In this document: piece after piece, positions 38,294 through 48,088 of the stretch
How the letters are laid out: the number at the start of each line of letters is the position of its first letter
Position numbering within the stretch: the first letter of the stretch is position 1
Assembly: GCF_018342065.1 (NCBI RefSeq)
Contig: NZ_JAFDOE010000002.1
Location: 310,001-374,000 of the forward strand
Direction of reading: 5' to 3'
Length of the DNA: 64,000 bases
From: Citrobacter sp. FP75
GTDB lineage: Bacteria > Pseudomonadota > Gammaproteobacteria > Enterobacterales > Enterobacteriaceae
Position numbers and translations under genes: made by a program
The notes under the pieces: model-generated
Told to the model about the DNA's origin: nothing
The model's input: only the letters and a program-made list of their open reading frames with translations
The model's database searches: none

Positions 38294-38856
38294 TATGCGT
38301 GTCCCGCCACGCCAGGCATGGTCAGGATATCAATCCCGATAAGTTTGGCCGCGTCGCGCCAGCGATCTGCAATCGGCGTTTTAAACAGAATGTTGAGATC
38401 GGCGGGAGCGGTGAGCCAGGCGTTATCCAGCAACTCTTGCTCCAGTTGGCCTTTTTCCCATGATGAATAACCCAAGGTGACCAATACTTCAGAAGGTTGT
38501 TCCTGAGTACCTAAGGTTTCCAGCACATCGCGGGAGGTCGTGATAATGGTGTTGTCCGAAATGCGAATACTGGATGCAAAGCGTGAAGGCGGAGTATGCA
38601 GAATAAACCCACGGTCTTCCGCCAGCGGGCCGCCGAGCATCACGGGTTTATCCAGACGGATCGCCGGATCTCGCGCCTCAGGGGTGATCTTCAGCTTTTC
38701 CAGAATCCCTTCAATCTGTAAGTTTTCCAGGGGCTTATTGACGATAATCCCCATTGCTCCGTTCTCATTGTGTTCACAGATGTACACCACGGAACGGCGG
38801 AAAATTGGATCCTGGAGAGCAGGCATGGCAATAAGAAAGTGATGCTGTAAATTCAT
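38293..38856 (-). CDS. yqgE: YqgE, UPF0301 (AlgH) family protein
   Basis: This 187-residue protein matches E. coli YqgE ([23 protein letters not shown]). The start at 38856 is preferred to the open frame up to 38928 because of family length. Typical motifs are [11 protein letters not shown] and [14 protein letters not shown]. Function unknown; always next to ruvX. Confidence 0.94.
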   Translation of the reverse strand: MNLQHHFLIAMPALQDPIFRRSVVYICEHNENGAMGIIVNKPLENLQIEGILEKLKITPEARDPAIRLDKPVMLGGPLAEDRGFILHTPPSRFASSIRISDNTIITTSRDVLETLGTQEQPSEVLVTLGYSSWEKGQLEQELLDNAWLTAPADLNILFKTPIADRWRDAAKLIGIDILTMPGVAGHA

Positions 38857-38967
38857 TGTCAGAGGTTCTGTTTCCTGGTTCAAAAAAGCAACAGCGCCCA
38901 GTATGCGTACAAACAGAGGCGCTGTCACTACTAGTGTTGGTAGGGTCCCTTCTACCGACGAGCTTTT

Positions 38968-39915
38968 TTATTTTTGCAAACGCGCTTCAATGGCATCCAT
39001 CAGCATACCGGTAATAGACACCGGGAACTCAGCTTCAATTTCGCGAATACAGGTTGGGCTGGTGACGTTTATCTCCGTCAGGCGATCGCCAATGATGTCC
39101 AGACCGACAAAAATCAAACCTTTGGCTTTAAGCGTTGGTCCAATGCGACGGGCAATTTCCCAATCGCTGTCGGTTAACGGACGCGGTTCGCCACGACCAC
39201 CGGCGGCCAGATTGCCACGGGTTTCGCCGCCCTGCGGAATGCGCGCCAGGCAGTACGGAACGGGTTCGCCGTCGACCACCAGTACACGTTTATCGCCATC
39301 TTTAATCGCGGGCAGATAGTTCTGCGCCATGCAGTAGCGGGTACCGTGCTCGGTCAGCGTTTCGGCAATGACGCCGAGGTTAGGATCGCCTTCCTTCACG
39401 CGGAAGATAGAGGCCCCGCCCATGCCGTCCAACGGCTTAAGAATGATGTCGCTGTGTTTTTGCCAGAAGGCTTTCAACTGCGCTTTGTTACGCGTGACCA
39501 GCGTTTCTGGCGTCAGGTCAGCGAACCAGGCGGTGAACAGCTTTTCGTTGCAATCACGCAGGCTCTGCGGTTTGTTGACGATCAGCGTCCCTTGTTCTTC
39601 TGCACGCTCCAGAATATAGGTGGCGTAGATAAACTCGGTATCAAACGGAGGATCTTTACGCATTAGAATGACGTCCAGGTCAGCCAGCGGCAGATCCTGC
39701 TCGCTGTTGAACTCATACCATTTGTCGTAGTTCTGCTCTACGCTCAGGGTACGCGTGCGGGCGCGGGCTTCACCATTGATCAGATAAAGATCGGCCATCT
39801 CCATGTAATGAAGTTCGTAACCACGACGTTGTGCTTCCAGTAGCATAGCGAAGCTGGAATCTTTCTTGATGTTGATGCTAGCGATGGGGTCCATCACGAT
39901 GCCGAGCTTGATCAT
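38968..39915 (-). CDS. gshB: Glutathione synthetase
   Basis: This 315-residue ATP-grasp enzyme joins gamma-glutamylcysteine and glycine. The N-terminal MIKLGIVMDPI, the ATP-grasp loop LKPLDGMGGASIFRV and the C-terminal GLDIIGDRLTEINVTSPTC with metal-binding residues are intact. An AGGAGAAC site precedes the start. It supplies the substrate of gss and of the YghU-type enzymes found elsewhere in the window. Confidence 0.97.
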   Translation of the reverse strand: MIKLGIVMDPIASINIKKDSSFAMLLEAQRRGYELHYMEMADLYLINGEARARTRTLSVEQNYDKWYEFNSEQDLPLADLDVILMRKDPPFDTEFIYATYILERAEEQGTLIVNKPQSLRDCNEKLFTAWFADLTPETLVTRNKAQLKAFWQKHSDIILKPLDGMGGASIFRVKEGDPNLGVIAETLTEHGTRYCMAQNYLPAIKDGDKRVLVVDGEPVPYCLARIPQGGETRGNLAAGGRGEPRPLTDSDWEIARRIGPTLKAKGLIFVGLDIIGDRLTEINVTSPTCIREIEAEFPVSITGMLMDAIEARLQK

Positions 39916-39927
39916 TCTAGTTCTCCT

Positions 39928-40659
39928 TTAGCCCAGATCGCCAAAACGCACCTGTAGCGCAGTAATGGCGGTGAGCGCAGTTGTCTCAGTACGCAGAACG
40001 CGAGGTCCTAACAGAATATCAGTAAACTGATACCGTGCGGTCATGGCAATTTCATCTGCCGACAGCCCGCCTTCCGGGCCAATCAGCAGTCGGATGCGCT
40101 CCACCGGTAGCGGCAGCGTGTTAATACTGGCACTGGCACGCGGATGCAGGTTCAGTTTTAATCCCTCGTCCTGTTCGGCACACCACGTTTCCAGATCCAT
40201 TGCCGGGCGAATCTCTGGCACCCGGTTGCGACCGCACTGTTCGCAGGCGGCAATAGCAATCTTCTGCCACTGCTGGAGCTTCTTGTTCAGGCGTTCACTG
40301 TCCAGTTTAACGCCGCAACGCTCAGAAAAAAGTGGCGTAATGAGGCTTACACCCAGTTCGATCGATTTCTGGATAGTAAATTCCATTTTTTCACCGCGCG
40401 ACATCACCTGACCCAGGTGGATGTGCAACGGCGATTCACGGTCGTCAAGTTCAGCGCTGATTACCTTCACATCCACGCTCTTTTTACTGGCGTGGGTGAT
40501 TTCGGCGTCAAATACCTGGTTGCTGCCGTCAAACAGCTGTAGCGCCTGGCCTGGCCCCATGCGCAGCACGCGACCGATATGGTTGGCGGCATCTTCACAC
40601 AGTGAAATTTGGCTGCCGGAGGAGAGTGGTTCAGGGTGATAAATGCGAGGAATGCGCAT
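39928..40659 (-). CDS. rsmE: 16S rRNA (uracil-1498-N3)-methyltransferase RsmE
   Basis: The 243-residue SPOUT methyltransferase has an N-terminal PUA-like RNA-binding part and the knotted SAM domain with [12 protein letters not shown] and [13 protein letters not shown]. It methylates U1498 of 16S rRNA. It lies 12 bases before gshB and is likely cotranscribed with it. Confidence 0.96.
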   Translation of the reverse strand: MRIPRIYHPEPLSSGSQISLCEDAANHIGRVLRMGPGQALQLFDGSNQVFDAEITHASKKSVDVKVISAELDDRESPLHIHLGQVMSRGEKMEFTIQKSIELGVSLITPLFSERCGVKLDSERLNKKLQQWQKIAIAACEQCGRNRVPEIRPAMDLETWCAEQDEGLKLNLHPRASASINTLPLPVERIRLLIGPEGGLSADEIAMTARYQFTDILLGPRVLRTETTALTAITALQVRFGDLG

Positions 40660-40734
40660 AGTTAACCATCCGCGTCATCGCCCTGGGCGGCAAAACGCCA
40701 GGGCATGGGTTAAAAATATTGACGCTAGTGTAGG

Positions 40735-41442
40735 TTAGCTCTTTTGCGCCTGGCAAGCGCGTTGCACGTATGGGTTATGGTTCCCCTGCACCTTTGCAAT
40801 GCGTTCGTCGCGTTCGCACTCCCAGTCGGTCACCGGATACTGTTTATTCCAGGCATTAAAAAGCTGGGTTTGCTGACGGGAAAGCGTCAGGTTGTACTGG
40901 TCGCGCATGTAAAAATAGGTGCGTGCGATGGCGCCGCGGGCGCGGGCTGGTGGCTCAGCAACTTTTTCTTTGAAATCGACTTTCATACCGCATTGCCCGT
41001 ACTGGCCTTCGCCGCCGTTCCACTGGCTGTACATAAAGTTAGCGCGATCGCCATTCACTTCACCCACCGCGGGTTGCAGGTTATGCATATCACTTTCCAT
41101 CTTGCGATAGACGGGATCTTTGGCGCAGTTTTTGCGCCCTCCGTCCTGCCAGCACTGGCGTTGATGACCAAATTGCCAGGCGGGAACAACGTGTTCCCAT
41201 TCAATACGGCTGGCGCGGTTCTCGTTTTTTCGCACTTTATAGCCGCAGGATTCGAGGTCAACGACCCCTTTTTTGCCTTGCCAGTTAATTTTACAGCCGC
41301 AGTAGAAATCGCCGGGCGCATCGGCGTTTACTTTTACGCCTGCGGCTTTTGCCTGAGAAAAACTGTTGATGCCTTCGGCGAACACTGCGCCTGAAAATGC
41401 AGCGGCTAATATGGCCGCTGCAAAAGAAAGATTACGGTACAT
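40735..41442 (-). CDS. endA: Periplasmic DNA-specific endonuclease I
   Basis: This 235-residue precursor carries a Sec signal ([22 protein letters not shown]). The mature enzyme is a His-metal-type nuclease with the motif [14 protein letters not shown] and several Cys that form disulfides in the periplasm. The start at 41442 matches E. coli; the frame is open to 41499. It degrades double-stranded DNA entering the periplasm. Confidence 0.96.
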   Translation of the reverse strand: MYRNLSFAAAILAAAFSGAVFAEGINSFSQAKAAGVKVNADAPGDFYCGCKINWQGKKGVVDLESCGYKVRKNENRASRIEWEHVVPAWQFGHQRQCWQDGGRKNCAKDPVYRKMESDMHNLQPAVGEVNGDRANFMYSQWNGGEGQYGQCGMKVDFKEKVAEPPARARGAIARTYFYMRDQYNLTLSRQQTQLFNAWNKQYPVTDWECERDERIAKVQGNHNPYVQRACQAQKS

Positions 41443-41536
41443 CACGAACTCCGTGTCAAAACGAGCCCGCAACGTAGCGAAAGTTGTTCCTGTATGCAAT
41501 CAGCTAGATCAGAAAAGTTCCTGATAATTAGGAGTA

Positions 41537-42034
41537 TTATTCGGCAACCAGTGGTTCACCACAGTGGACGCAACGATAGGTTGCCTCGCCGCGCACAATG
41601 CGGTTATGACGGCGAACGGTCAACTGGTGTTCCTGGCACTTGCAGCGGTAGGTAAAGGTATTGCGCTGCACGGATTGCAGTTCGAACTGATGCGTGCGTC
41701 GGGCCGGAACGCCCAGCACGCTCTCCATCATCCATTTCCACTCTTTTCCGTGCGGCGGCACGCGACCAAAGTGTTTCCATACCAGCAAGTGCGCCAGTTC
41801 ATGCGGCACAACCTCGTTAACAAACGCCTCCACGTTCTCCAGCAGCAGTACCGGGTTAAGGCGAATTTCGTAACTTTGTAGCCACGCCGTACCCGCAGCG
41901 GTACCGCGCTGTTGGTACACCAGCTTGGGTTCAGGGTAATTGCGTTCGAGCTTGAGATTGGCCTGAGCGAGTTTTTCCCGCAGGCTGCGCATAACGGCTT
42001 GCTGGATGGCGATGGGAAGACGGGAGGTTTTCAT
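41537..42034 (-). CDS. sprT: SprT family zinc metalloprotease-like protein
   Basis: The 165-residue protein has the zincin motif [13 protein letters not shown] with HGKEW as the third ligand region, and two CxxC-like pairs (CKCQ, CVHC) for a zinc ribbon at the C-terminus. It resembles the protease domain of eukaryotic Spartan; the bacterial role is not settled. Confidence 0.95.
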   Translation of the reverse strand: MKTSRLPIAIQQAVMRSLREKLAQANLKLERNYPEPKLVYQQRGTAAGTAWLQSYEIRLNPVLLLENVEAFVNEVVPHELAHLLVWKHFGRVPPHGKEWKWMMESVLGVPARRTHQFELQSVQRNTFTYRCKCQEHQLTVRRHNRIVRGEATYRCVHCGEPLVAE

Positions 42035-42077
42035 AACGCCAGAGGATAGTGCGACAGGAAAAGGACTGCAAGAGGAA

Positions 42078-42104
42078 GGCTCCCTCCCGTCAGGGGAGGA
42101 AGCC
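42078..42104 (-). terminator. Probable terminator of galP
   Basis: Read on the minus strand, GGCTTCCTCCC and GGGAGGGAGCC pair with one mismatch around a five-base loop, nine bases after the galP stop. The T-tract (TTCCTCTTG) is poor. Confidence 0.6.
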
Positions 42105-42112
42105 GCAGGCGA

Positions 42113-43507
42113 TTAGTCGTGTGCGCCAATTTCGCGCAGTTTACGACCTTTCATCAGATTACGTTCAATGTGTTCCAGAGAGACATTTTTGGTTTCCGGA
42201 ATCAGCCACAAGGTCAGAAAGATGAACAGGACGTTCAGACCGCCGTAGACCCAGAAGGTGTTGGCGCTGCCCAGCGAGTTCAGCATCGTCAGGAAGGTTG
42301 CGCCGACTATCATGTTGGCTATCCAGTTGGTGGCGGTAGAACAGGTGATACCGAAATCGCGGCCTTTCAGCGGCTGGATTTCAGAACACAGTACCCAAAT
42401 CAGCGGACCGGCGCTCATTGCGAAGCCAACGATAAACATCAGCAGCATCAGCACGGCAAAGTACTGGGCGGCAGGGGAGTGGATGCCTATGTGCATCATT
42501 GTCCCCAGTACGCCCATACCGACAGCCATCACGATAAAACCGAGGATCAGCGTAGGTTTACGACCCCAACGGTCAACCAGGCCAATGGCGATAAAGGTAG
42601 CCAGCACGTTGGTCAGGCCAACGATAACGGTGCCCCACATCTGCTCGGTGGTATTGGTATAGCCCGCCAGTTCAAAGATTTTTGGCGCGTAGTACATGAT
42701 GACGTTCATCCCGGTAAACTGCTGCATCACTTGTAACAGCACGCCAAGAAATACCGCGCGGCGGAAGTTGCTGTTTTCTTTAAACAGCGCCCAGCCACTC
42801 TGTTTTACCTGCAGGCTTTCACGAATTTCATCCAGCTCACGTTTAGCTTCTGCGCTGGTATCGCGCAGACGCAACAACACGCGTTCGGCATCCACAAAGC
42901 GACGTTTAGCCGCGAACCAGCGCGGGCTGTCCGGCAGGAAGAACACGCCAACCAGCAGCAGCAGGGCAGGAATGATGATCACGCCCAGCATCCAGCGCCA
43001 TGCACCGCTATAGCTAAAGGCGGTATCGGACAGGTAGGCGCCGAGGATCCCGATGGTGATCATCAACTGATACATGGAGATCATGCTGCCACGAATTTTT
43101 TCCGGCGCGATCTCAGACAGATACAGAGGCGCAGTGTAGGAAGCTACACCTACGGCCAGACCCAGCAGGATACGGGAGAGAAGCAGCACTTCCACGTTAG
43201 GCGCGGCGGCAGAGAACAGTGAACCCGCGACAAACAGGATCGCGCCGATCATCAGGCTTTTTTTGCGCCCCAGTTTGAAGGAGAGCCAACCGCTGCCGAC
43301 AGCACCCACGGCAGCGCCAAACATCATGGAGCTGACCACCCATTCCTGAGTGTGCGGGGTAATTTGAAACTCATCGGTGATGAACGGTAACGCACCGGCA
43401 ATAACACCGATATCCAGGCCAAAAAGTAATCCTGCCAGGGCTGCCAGAAAGCAGACAAAAAATGTCATGGCTTTGTTGGAACGCCCCTGTTTTTTAGTAC
43501 CAGGCAT
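42113..43507 (-). CDS. galP: Galactose:proton symporter GalP
   Basis: This 464-residue MFS sugar porter has twelve transmembrane helices and the family motifs [19 protein letters not shown], and PETKNVSLE. It takes up galactose and glucose with protons. The E. coli protein is the same length. The upstream region holds GalR/GalS and CRP operators. Confidence 0.97.
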   Translation of the reverse strand: MPGTKKQGRSNKAMTFFVCFLAALAGLLFGLDIGVIAGALPFITDEFQITPHTQEWVVSSMMFGAAVGAVGSGWLSFKLGRKKSLMIGAILFVAGSLFSAAAPNVEVLLLSRILLGLAVGVASYTAPLYLSEIAPEKIRGSMISMYQLMITIGILGAYLSDTAFSYSGAWRWMLGVIIIPALLLLVGVFFLPDSPRWFAAKRRFVDAERVLLRLRDTSAEAKRELDEIRESLQVKQSGWALFKENSNFRRAVFLGVLLQVMQQFTGMNVIMYYAPKIFELAGYTNTTEQMWGTVIVGLTNVLATFIAIGLVDRWGRKPTLILGFIVMAVGMGVLGTMMHIGIHSPAAQYFAVLMLLMFIVGFAMSAGPLIWVLCSEIQPLKGRDFGITCSTATNWIANMIVGATFLTMLNSLGSANTFWVYGGLNVLFIFLTLWLIPETKNVSLEHIERNLMKGRKLREIGAHD

Positions 43508-43572
43508 GATGCCCTCCGGTTGGGTAACTTATTTTGTTGATGTTAAGGGTAGGTGAGTACGGAGTAAAAAAA

Positions 43573-43588
43573 TGCGATTCATATCACA
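43573..43588 (-). promoter_or_regulatory. CRP-binding site before galP
   Basis: On the minus strand TGTGATATGAATCGCA matches TGTGA-N6-TCACA with one mismatch. It is 66 bases upstream of the galP start and adjoins the GalR operator. Confidence 0.65.
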
Positions 43589-43591
43589 TTA

Positions 43592-43607
43592 GTGTAATCG
43601 CTTACAC
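43592..43607 (-). promoter_or_regulatory. GalR/GalS operator of galP
   Basis: GTGTAAGCGATTACAC fits the GalR/GalS consensus GTGKAANCGNTTNCAC at every position. Confidence 0.88.
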
Positions 43608-43836
43608 TACCATTCAGATGGGTTATGTATTAATGCATTGAAAATTAAGGGTTTTAATAAAAGTAGAGGATAGGTGATTGCCTGAAATTAAGACAACACT
43701 GAAAAATAATGTAACATCAATGAAAATGCAGAAACAAAGGGATGTAAAGCCAGTTATAAAAGATGATAGCTAAATGTAATCGCTTTCATTTGTATTGATA
43801 GTCAGGGCGAAACAGAAGAGAGGCGAAGGTGCAGGC
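43608..43836. other. Rest of the galP-metK intergenic region
   Basis: The stretch is AT-rich and contains no gene. It holds a second GalR-like operator near its right end, then the metK terminator. Confidence 0.6.
43774..43789 (-). promoter_or_regulatory. Second, imperfect GalR/GalS-type operator
   Basis: ATGAAAGCGATTACAT on the minus strand matches the operator core and differs at the outer position on both sides. Its centre is 182 bases from the perfect site, so repressors at the two could form a loop. Confidence 0.5.
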
Positions 43837-43866
43837 AAAAAAAAGACCAGCCTTCAGGCTGGTCTT
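43837..43866 (-). terminator. Terminator of metK
   Basis: AGACCAGCC and GGCTGGTCT arms with a four-base loop, followed on the minus strand by eight T residues. Confidence 0.95.
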
Positions 43867-43889
43867 GGTAAGCGTTCAGTCTTCAGTTA

Positions 43890-45044
43890 TTACTTCAGGC
43901 CGGCAGCATCACGCAGCAGCTGCGCTTTGTCGGTTTTTTCCCATGGGAAATGTTCACGACCAAAGTGGCCGTAGGCTGCGGTTTCTTTGTAGATCGGGTG
44001 CAGCAGATCCAGCATCTGGATCAGACCGTACGGACGCAGATCGAAGAACTCGCGTACCAGCAGGGTCAGTTGCTCAGAAGGCACTTTTTCAGTCCCGAAC
44101 GTTTCAACCATGATAGAGGTCGGTTCAGCCACGCCAATGGCGTAGGAAACCTGAATCTCGCAACGGTCAGCCAGACCTGCAGCAACGATGTTTTTCGCGA
44201 CATAACGGGCTGCATAGGCAGCAGAACGGTCAACTTTAGACGGATCTTTACCCGAGAATGCGCCGCCACCGTGACGCGCCATGCCGCCGTAGGTATCCAC
44301 GATGATCTTACGACCGGTCAGACCGCAGTCACCCATTGGGCCACCGATAACGAAACGGCCAGTCGGGTTGATGAAGAACTTGGTCGATGCGGTCAGCCAT
44401 TCGGTCGGCAGCACCGGCTTGATGATCTCTTCCATCACCGCTTCTTGCAGTGATTTCTGGTCGATATCCTGAGAGTGTTGAGTAGACAGAACGACTGCAT
44501 CAATACCGACAATTTTGCCATCGTCATATTGGAAGGTGACCTGGCTTTTCGCATCCGGACGCAGCCAGGACAAGGTGCCGTTTTTGCGCACTTCAGCCTG
44601 ACGCTGTACCAGACGGTGAGCGTAAGTGATTGGCGCAGGCATCAGCACGTCGGTTTCGTTGGTCGCATAACCAAACATCAGGCCCTGGTCGCCAGCGCCC
44701 TGTTCCAGCGGATCGGCACGGTCAACGCCCTGGTTGATATCCGGGGACTGTTTACCGATAGCGCTCAGTACTGCGCAAGAGTTGGCGTCAAAGCCCATGT
44801 CGGAATGCACATAGCCAATTTCGCGAACCGTATTACGCGTGATCTCTTCGATATCGACCCATGCGCTGGTGGTGATTTCACCGCCAACTAAAACCATACC
44901 GGTTTTAACATAGGTTTCGCAGGCGACGCGTGCTTTCGGATCCTGCTCGAGGATAGCGTCCAGCACGGCATCAGAGATTTGGTCAGCGATTTTGTCAGGA
45001 TGCCCTTCTGATACGGACTCGGACGTAAAAAGGTGTTTTGCCAT
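43890..45044 (-). CDS. metK: S-adenosylmethionine synthetase
   Basis: This 384-residue enzyme makes S-adenosylmethionine from ATP and methionine. The start at 45044 matches E. coli ([18 protein letters not shown]); an ATG four codons up is also open. The ATP motif [12 protein letters not shown] and the P-loop-like [19 protein letters not shown] are intact. SAM feeds the methyltransferases in this window and, once decarboxylated, spermidine synthesis. Confidence 0.98.
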   Translation of the reverse strand: MAKHLFTSESVSEGHPDKIADQISDAVLDAILEQDPKARVACETYVKTGMVLVGGEITTSAWVDIEEITRNTVREIGYVHSDMGFDANSCAVLSAIGKQSPDINQGVDRADPLEQGAGDQGLMFGYATNETDVLMPAPITYAHRLVQRQAEVRKNGTLSWLRPDAKSQVTFQYDDGKIVGIDAVVLSTQHSQDIDQKSLQEAVMEEIIKPVLPTEWLTASTKFFINPTGRFVIGGPMGDCGLTGRKIIVDTYGGMARHGGGAFSGKDPSKVDRSAAYAARYVAKNIVAAGLADRCEIQVSYAIGVAEPTSIMVETFGTEKVPSEQLTLLVREFFDLRPYGLIQMLDLLHPIYKETAAYGHFGREHFPWEKTDKAQLLRDAAGLK

Positions 45045-45098
45045 ATTTAATTTCACCTAAGGAGAATTTGGTTAGCTCAAACTGTCGAGTGGAATAGC

Positions 45099-45160
45099 CA
45101 TGTGTAGACGATTCTACCATGAGTCTGCAGATTTCGGACACTGGCAGTCTGAGTGTTAAT
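45099..45160 (-). promoter_or_regulatory. metK promoter with MetJ boxes
   Basis: On the minus strand TAGAAT (45111..45116) can act as a -10 box, with TGTCCG some 18 bases upstream as a weak -35. Over and above this run partial copies of the eight-base met box AGACGTCT, the clearest being AGACTGCC, AGACTCAT and CGTCTACA. MetJ repression of metK is established in E. coli; the exact boxes here are my reading. Confidence 0.5.
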
Positions 45161-45350
45161 CGGTATAGATGGATTAACATCTGGATGGCTATTTTAGGAC
45201 AGTTCTTCGCCTGATTTCCAGCTTTTTTTGAGTAAGGTCTCATTGTACTGCAAATGTAACTGGAAATTTTTCCTGACGGTGCTGGCAATGTGCGCATTTA
45301 TCTTTTGCTTTTTCGCATTGTTGTAGGTATAAAACGCGGCGCGCGGCTCA

Positions 45351-45472
45351 TATCCGTCATACTTCAAGTTGCATGTGCGTTGGCTTCCTCGCTCGCCCCA
45401 GTCACTTACTAATGTAAGCTTCCGGGGACTCCCTGCGTTGCCGCCTGCCCGCAACTAGAATTATTTTGGATA
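45351..45472. repeat. ERIC element (IRU), about 122 bases
   Basis: The ends TATCC and GGATA are complementary, and the core holds the two conserved parts used to define ERIC elements: CGCTCGCCCCAGTCACTTAC and ATGTAAGCTTCCGGGGACTC. The whole can fold as one long imperfect hairpin. It is a non-coding dispersed repeat of enterobacteria, placed upstream of speA and metK. Confidence 0.93.
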
Positions 45473-45820
45473 GACAAAAAGCACACGACGTTTTCATCGT
45501 GTCGCCACTTCCAGCCGGGTTAACACTTTAGCTTTAGCTTTGGCTTGTGGGTTCGTTCCGTATGGAGCGACCGTGGAGGTGATACGAGATAATGAACCGT
45601 TGTATTCTGCTGAATCTGCCACACCGTTCTGGTGTACATATGTCCCCCGCAATCTGCATCTTGCATACCTGCCGATGTTATACCCATCTCGGCGCTTCTC
45701 AGGACTCCAGAGCCGGTAACGGTCACTAAGAACTGAACAAGGGCGCTCTTGGTAAACAAGAGTTTTCTCGTGGTTTCGCCGAACCGTCAGCATTAAGTTC
45801 GGTTACGTGTTTACAATGAT
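45473..45820. other. Region between the ERIC element and yqgB
   Basis: This 348-base stretch holds the upstream part of the speA transcription unit. The only candidate gene is the 45-codon frame at 45592..45729, listed separately. Longer frames on the minus strand have no ribosome-binding site. Confidence 0.5.
45592..45729 (+). CDS. Candidate small protein, 45 residues, with strong Shine-Dalgarno
   Basis: GGAGGTGA stands ten bases before an ATG that opens a 45-codon frame starting [14 protein letters not shown]. The product is rich in Cys and His (four Cys and six His) and has no signal peptide. I do not recognise it. E. coli has small annotated frames between metK and speA and this may correspond to one of them. 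The evidence is the ribosome-binding site alone. Confidence 0.35.
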   Translation: MNRCILLNLPHRSGVHMSPAICILHTCRCYTHLGASQDSRAGNGH

Positions 45821-45952
45821 ATGAAAAAGAAACCGGTCGCACAGTCGGAGCGTCAGCACTATCTGCTGGAAAATCTGCCTGTTTATGGGTTGTTATCGCC
45901 TCTTCGGATTGCGATAGTAGTCAACTGTTTTACACTTGTTAATAAAATCTGA
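45821..45952 (+). CDS. yqgB: YqgB, small protein before speA
   Basis: The 43-residue product starts [18 protein letters not shown] and ends [11 protein letters not shown], close to E. coli YqgB, with some divergence in the middle. It sits directly before speA; its TGA overlaps the GAGG that serves the speA start eight bases on, so the two are probably coupled. Function is not established; the Salmonella relative has been linked to acid-stress physiology. Confidence 0.8.
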   Translation: MKKKPVAQSERQHYLLENLPVYGLLSPLRIAIVVNCFTLVNKI

Positions 45953-45960
45953 GGTTCGCT

Positions 45961-47937
45961 ATGTCTGACGACATTTCTATGGGTTCGCCTTCGTCAGCAG
46001 GCGGACAGGGTGTACTACGCTCCATGCAGGAGGTTGCAATGAGTTCCCAGGAAGCCAGCAAGATGCTGCGTACATACAATATTGCCTGGTGGGGTAATAA
46101 CTACTACGACGTCAACGAACTCGGTCACATCAGCGTGTGTCCGGACCCTGACGTCCCGGAAGCACGCGTTGATCTTGCCGAACTGGTAAAAGCCCGTGAA
46201 GCGCAGGGGCAACGCCTGCCTGCGCTGTTCTGCTTCCCGCAGATCCTGCAACACCGTCTGCGTTCGATTAACGCCGCGTTCAAGCGCGCACGTGAATCCT
46301 ACGGCTACAAGGGTGATTATTTCCTCGTTTACCCGATCAAGGTCAACCAGCACCGTCGCGTGATTGAATCTCTGATCCACTCCGGTGAACCGCTGGGGCT
46401 GGAAGCGGGTTCCAAGGCTGAACTGATGGCGGTTTTGGCCCATGCAGGTATGACCCGCAGCGTGATTGTCTGTAACGGTTACAAAGACCGCGAATACATT
46501 CGTCTGGCGCTGATTGGCGAGAAGATGGGCCACAAGGTCTATCTGGTCATCGAGAAGATGTCTGAAATCGCTATTGTGCTGGATGAAGCCGAACGTCTGA
46601 ATGTGATCCCGCGTTTGGGTGTGCGTGCGCGTCTGGCATCGCAAGGTTCCGGTAAATGGCAGTCCTCCGGCGGCGAAAAATCTAAATTCGGCCTGGCGGC
46701 GAACCAGGTGCTGCAACTGGTAGAAATTCTGCGCGAGCGCGGTCGTCTGGACAGCATTCAGCTGTTGCACTTCCACCTTGGTTCGCAGATGGCGAATATT
46801 CGCGATATCGCCACCGGCGTGCGTGAATCTGCGCGTTTCTACGTTGAGCTGCACAAGCTGGGCGTGAATATCCAGTGCTTTGACGTGGGTGGCGGACTGG
46901 GCGTGGACTACGAAGGGACGCGTTCGCAGTCTGACTGTTCCGTGAATTACGGTCTGAACGAATACGCCAACAACATTATCTGGGCGATTGGCGATGCCTG
47001 TGAAGAACACGGCCTGCCGCATCCGACGGTGATCACCGAATCGGGTCGTGCGGTGACTGCGCACCACACTGTGCTGGTGTCGAACATTATTGGCGTTGAG
47101 CGTAGCGAAATTTCCGACGCCACGCCGCCGGCTGACGATGCGCCGCGTTCCCTGCAAAATATGTGGGAAACCTGGCAGGAGATGCACGAGCCGGGCACTC
47201 GCCGTTCGCTGCGCGAATGGCTGCACGACAGCCAGATGGATCTGCACGATATTCACGTGGGCTACTCTTCTGGCAACTTTAGCTTGCAGGAGCGCGCGTG
47301 GGCAGAGCAGCTCTATCTGAACATGTGCCATGAAGTGCAGAAACAGCTCGACCCGAGCAACCGCGCGCACCGTCCGATTATTGACGAGCTGCAGGAACGT
47401 ATGGCGGATAAGATTTACGTCAACTTCTCGCTGTTCCAGTCGATGCCGGATGCGTGGGGGATCGATCAGTTGTTCCCGGTGATGCCGCTGGAAGGGCTGA
47501 ACCAGGTACCTGAGCGCCGTGCGGTGCTGTTGGATATCACCTGTGACTCTGACGGGGCTATTGACCATTACGTTGACGGGGATGGCATTGCCACCACCAT
47601 GCCGATGCCGGAATACGACCCAGAGAACCCGCCGATGCTGGGCTTCTTTATGGTTGGTGCGTATCAGGAGATCCTCGGCAATATGCATAACTTGTTCGGC
47701 GATACCGAAGCGGTTGACGTGTTCGTCTTCCCTGACGGCAGCGTAGAAGTTGAGCTGTCCGACGAAGGCGATACCGTGGCGGATATGCTGCAGTACGTGC
47801 AGCTGGATCCGAAAACTTTGCTGACGCAGTTCCGTGACCAGGTGAAAAACACCGATCTGGATACCGAGCTGCAACAACAGTTCCTCGAAGAGTTTGAAGC
47901 GGGGCTGTACGGATATACTTATCTCGAAGACGAGTAA
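45961..47937 (+). CDS. speA: Biosynthetic arginine decarboxylase
   Basis: This 658-residue PLP enzyme of the alanine-racemase-fold group decarboxylates arginine to agmatine. The PLP-binding Lys is in [17 protein letters not shown] glycine-rich phosphate-binding stretch ([14 protein letters not shown]), the active-site DITCDSDG and the C-terminal domain are intact. E. coli SpeA is the same length. A terminator follows, which places the lipoprotein gene and speB in a separate or read-through unit. Confidence 0.98.
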   Translation: MSDDISMGSPSSAGGQGVLRSMQEVAMSSQEASKMLRTYNIAWWGNNYYDVNELGHISVCPDPDVPEARVDLAELVKAREAQGQRLPALFCFPQILQHRLRSINAAFKRARESYGYKGDYFLVYPIKVNQHRRVIESLIHSGEPLGLEAGSKAELMAVLAHAGMTRSVIVCNGYKDREYIRLALIGEKMGHKVYLVIEKMSEIAIVLDEAERLNVIPRLGVRARLASQGSGKWQSSGGEKSKFGLAANQVLQLVEILRERGRLDSIQLLHFHLGSQMANIRDIATGVRESARFYVELHKLGVNIQCFDVGGGLGVDYEGTRSQSDCSVNYGLNEYANNIIWAIGDACEEHGLPHPTVITESGRAVTAHHTVLVSNIIGVERSEISDATPPADDAPRSLQNMWETWQEMHEPGTRRSLREWLHDSQMDLHDIHVGYSSGNFSLQERAWAEQLYLNMCHEVQKQLDPSNRAHRPIIDELQERMADKIYVNFSLFQSMPDAWGIDQLFPVMPLEGLNQVPERRAVLLDITCDSDGAIDHYVDGDGIATTMPMPEYDPENPPMLGFFMVGAYQEILGNMHNLFGDTEAVDVFVFPDGSVEVELSDEGDTVADMLQYVQLDPKTLLTQFRDQVKNTDLDTELQQQFLEEFEAGLYGYTYLEDE

Positions 47938-47956
47938 TTAAGATTATTCCGCTTGA

Positions 47957-47989
47957 GGGTCGGCTTATTTATATAAGTCGGCCCTTTTT
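47957..47989 (+). terminator. Terminator of speA
   Basis: GGGTCGGCTTA and TAAGTCGGCCC pair with two G-T wobbles, followed by TTTTT. Confidence 0.88.
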
Positions 47990-48088
47990 AGTAAATAATA
48001 TCTGAAATATGATATTAATCCCTTCTTTTCTTTTTTTATATCCCTACCATTGCTGCCAGATTAACTTGCCACCGTAAAAGGAATGGAT

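Noticed and set aside
40684..40712. Hairpin (GCCCTGGGCG and CGCCAGGGC) between endA and rsmE as a terminator of endA
   Set aside because: There is no T-run on the minus strand after it. It may be a processing site or a decayed repeat, which is too uncertain to list.
45494..45793. 99-codon minus-strand frame between the ERIC element and yqgB
   Set aside because: No ribosome-binding site and no recognisable sequence. The plus-strand 45-codon frame has the better signal.
46015..47877. 620-codon open frame on the minus strand opposite speA
   Set aside because: It is a shadow of the codon bias of speA. The sense strand encodes a full-length enzyme, and the antisense product has no recognisable domain or ribosome-binding site.
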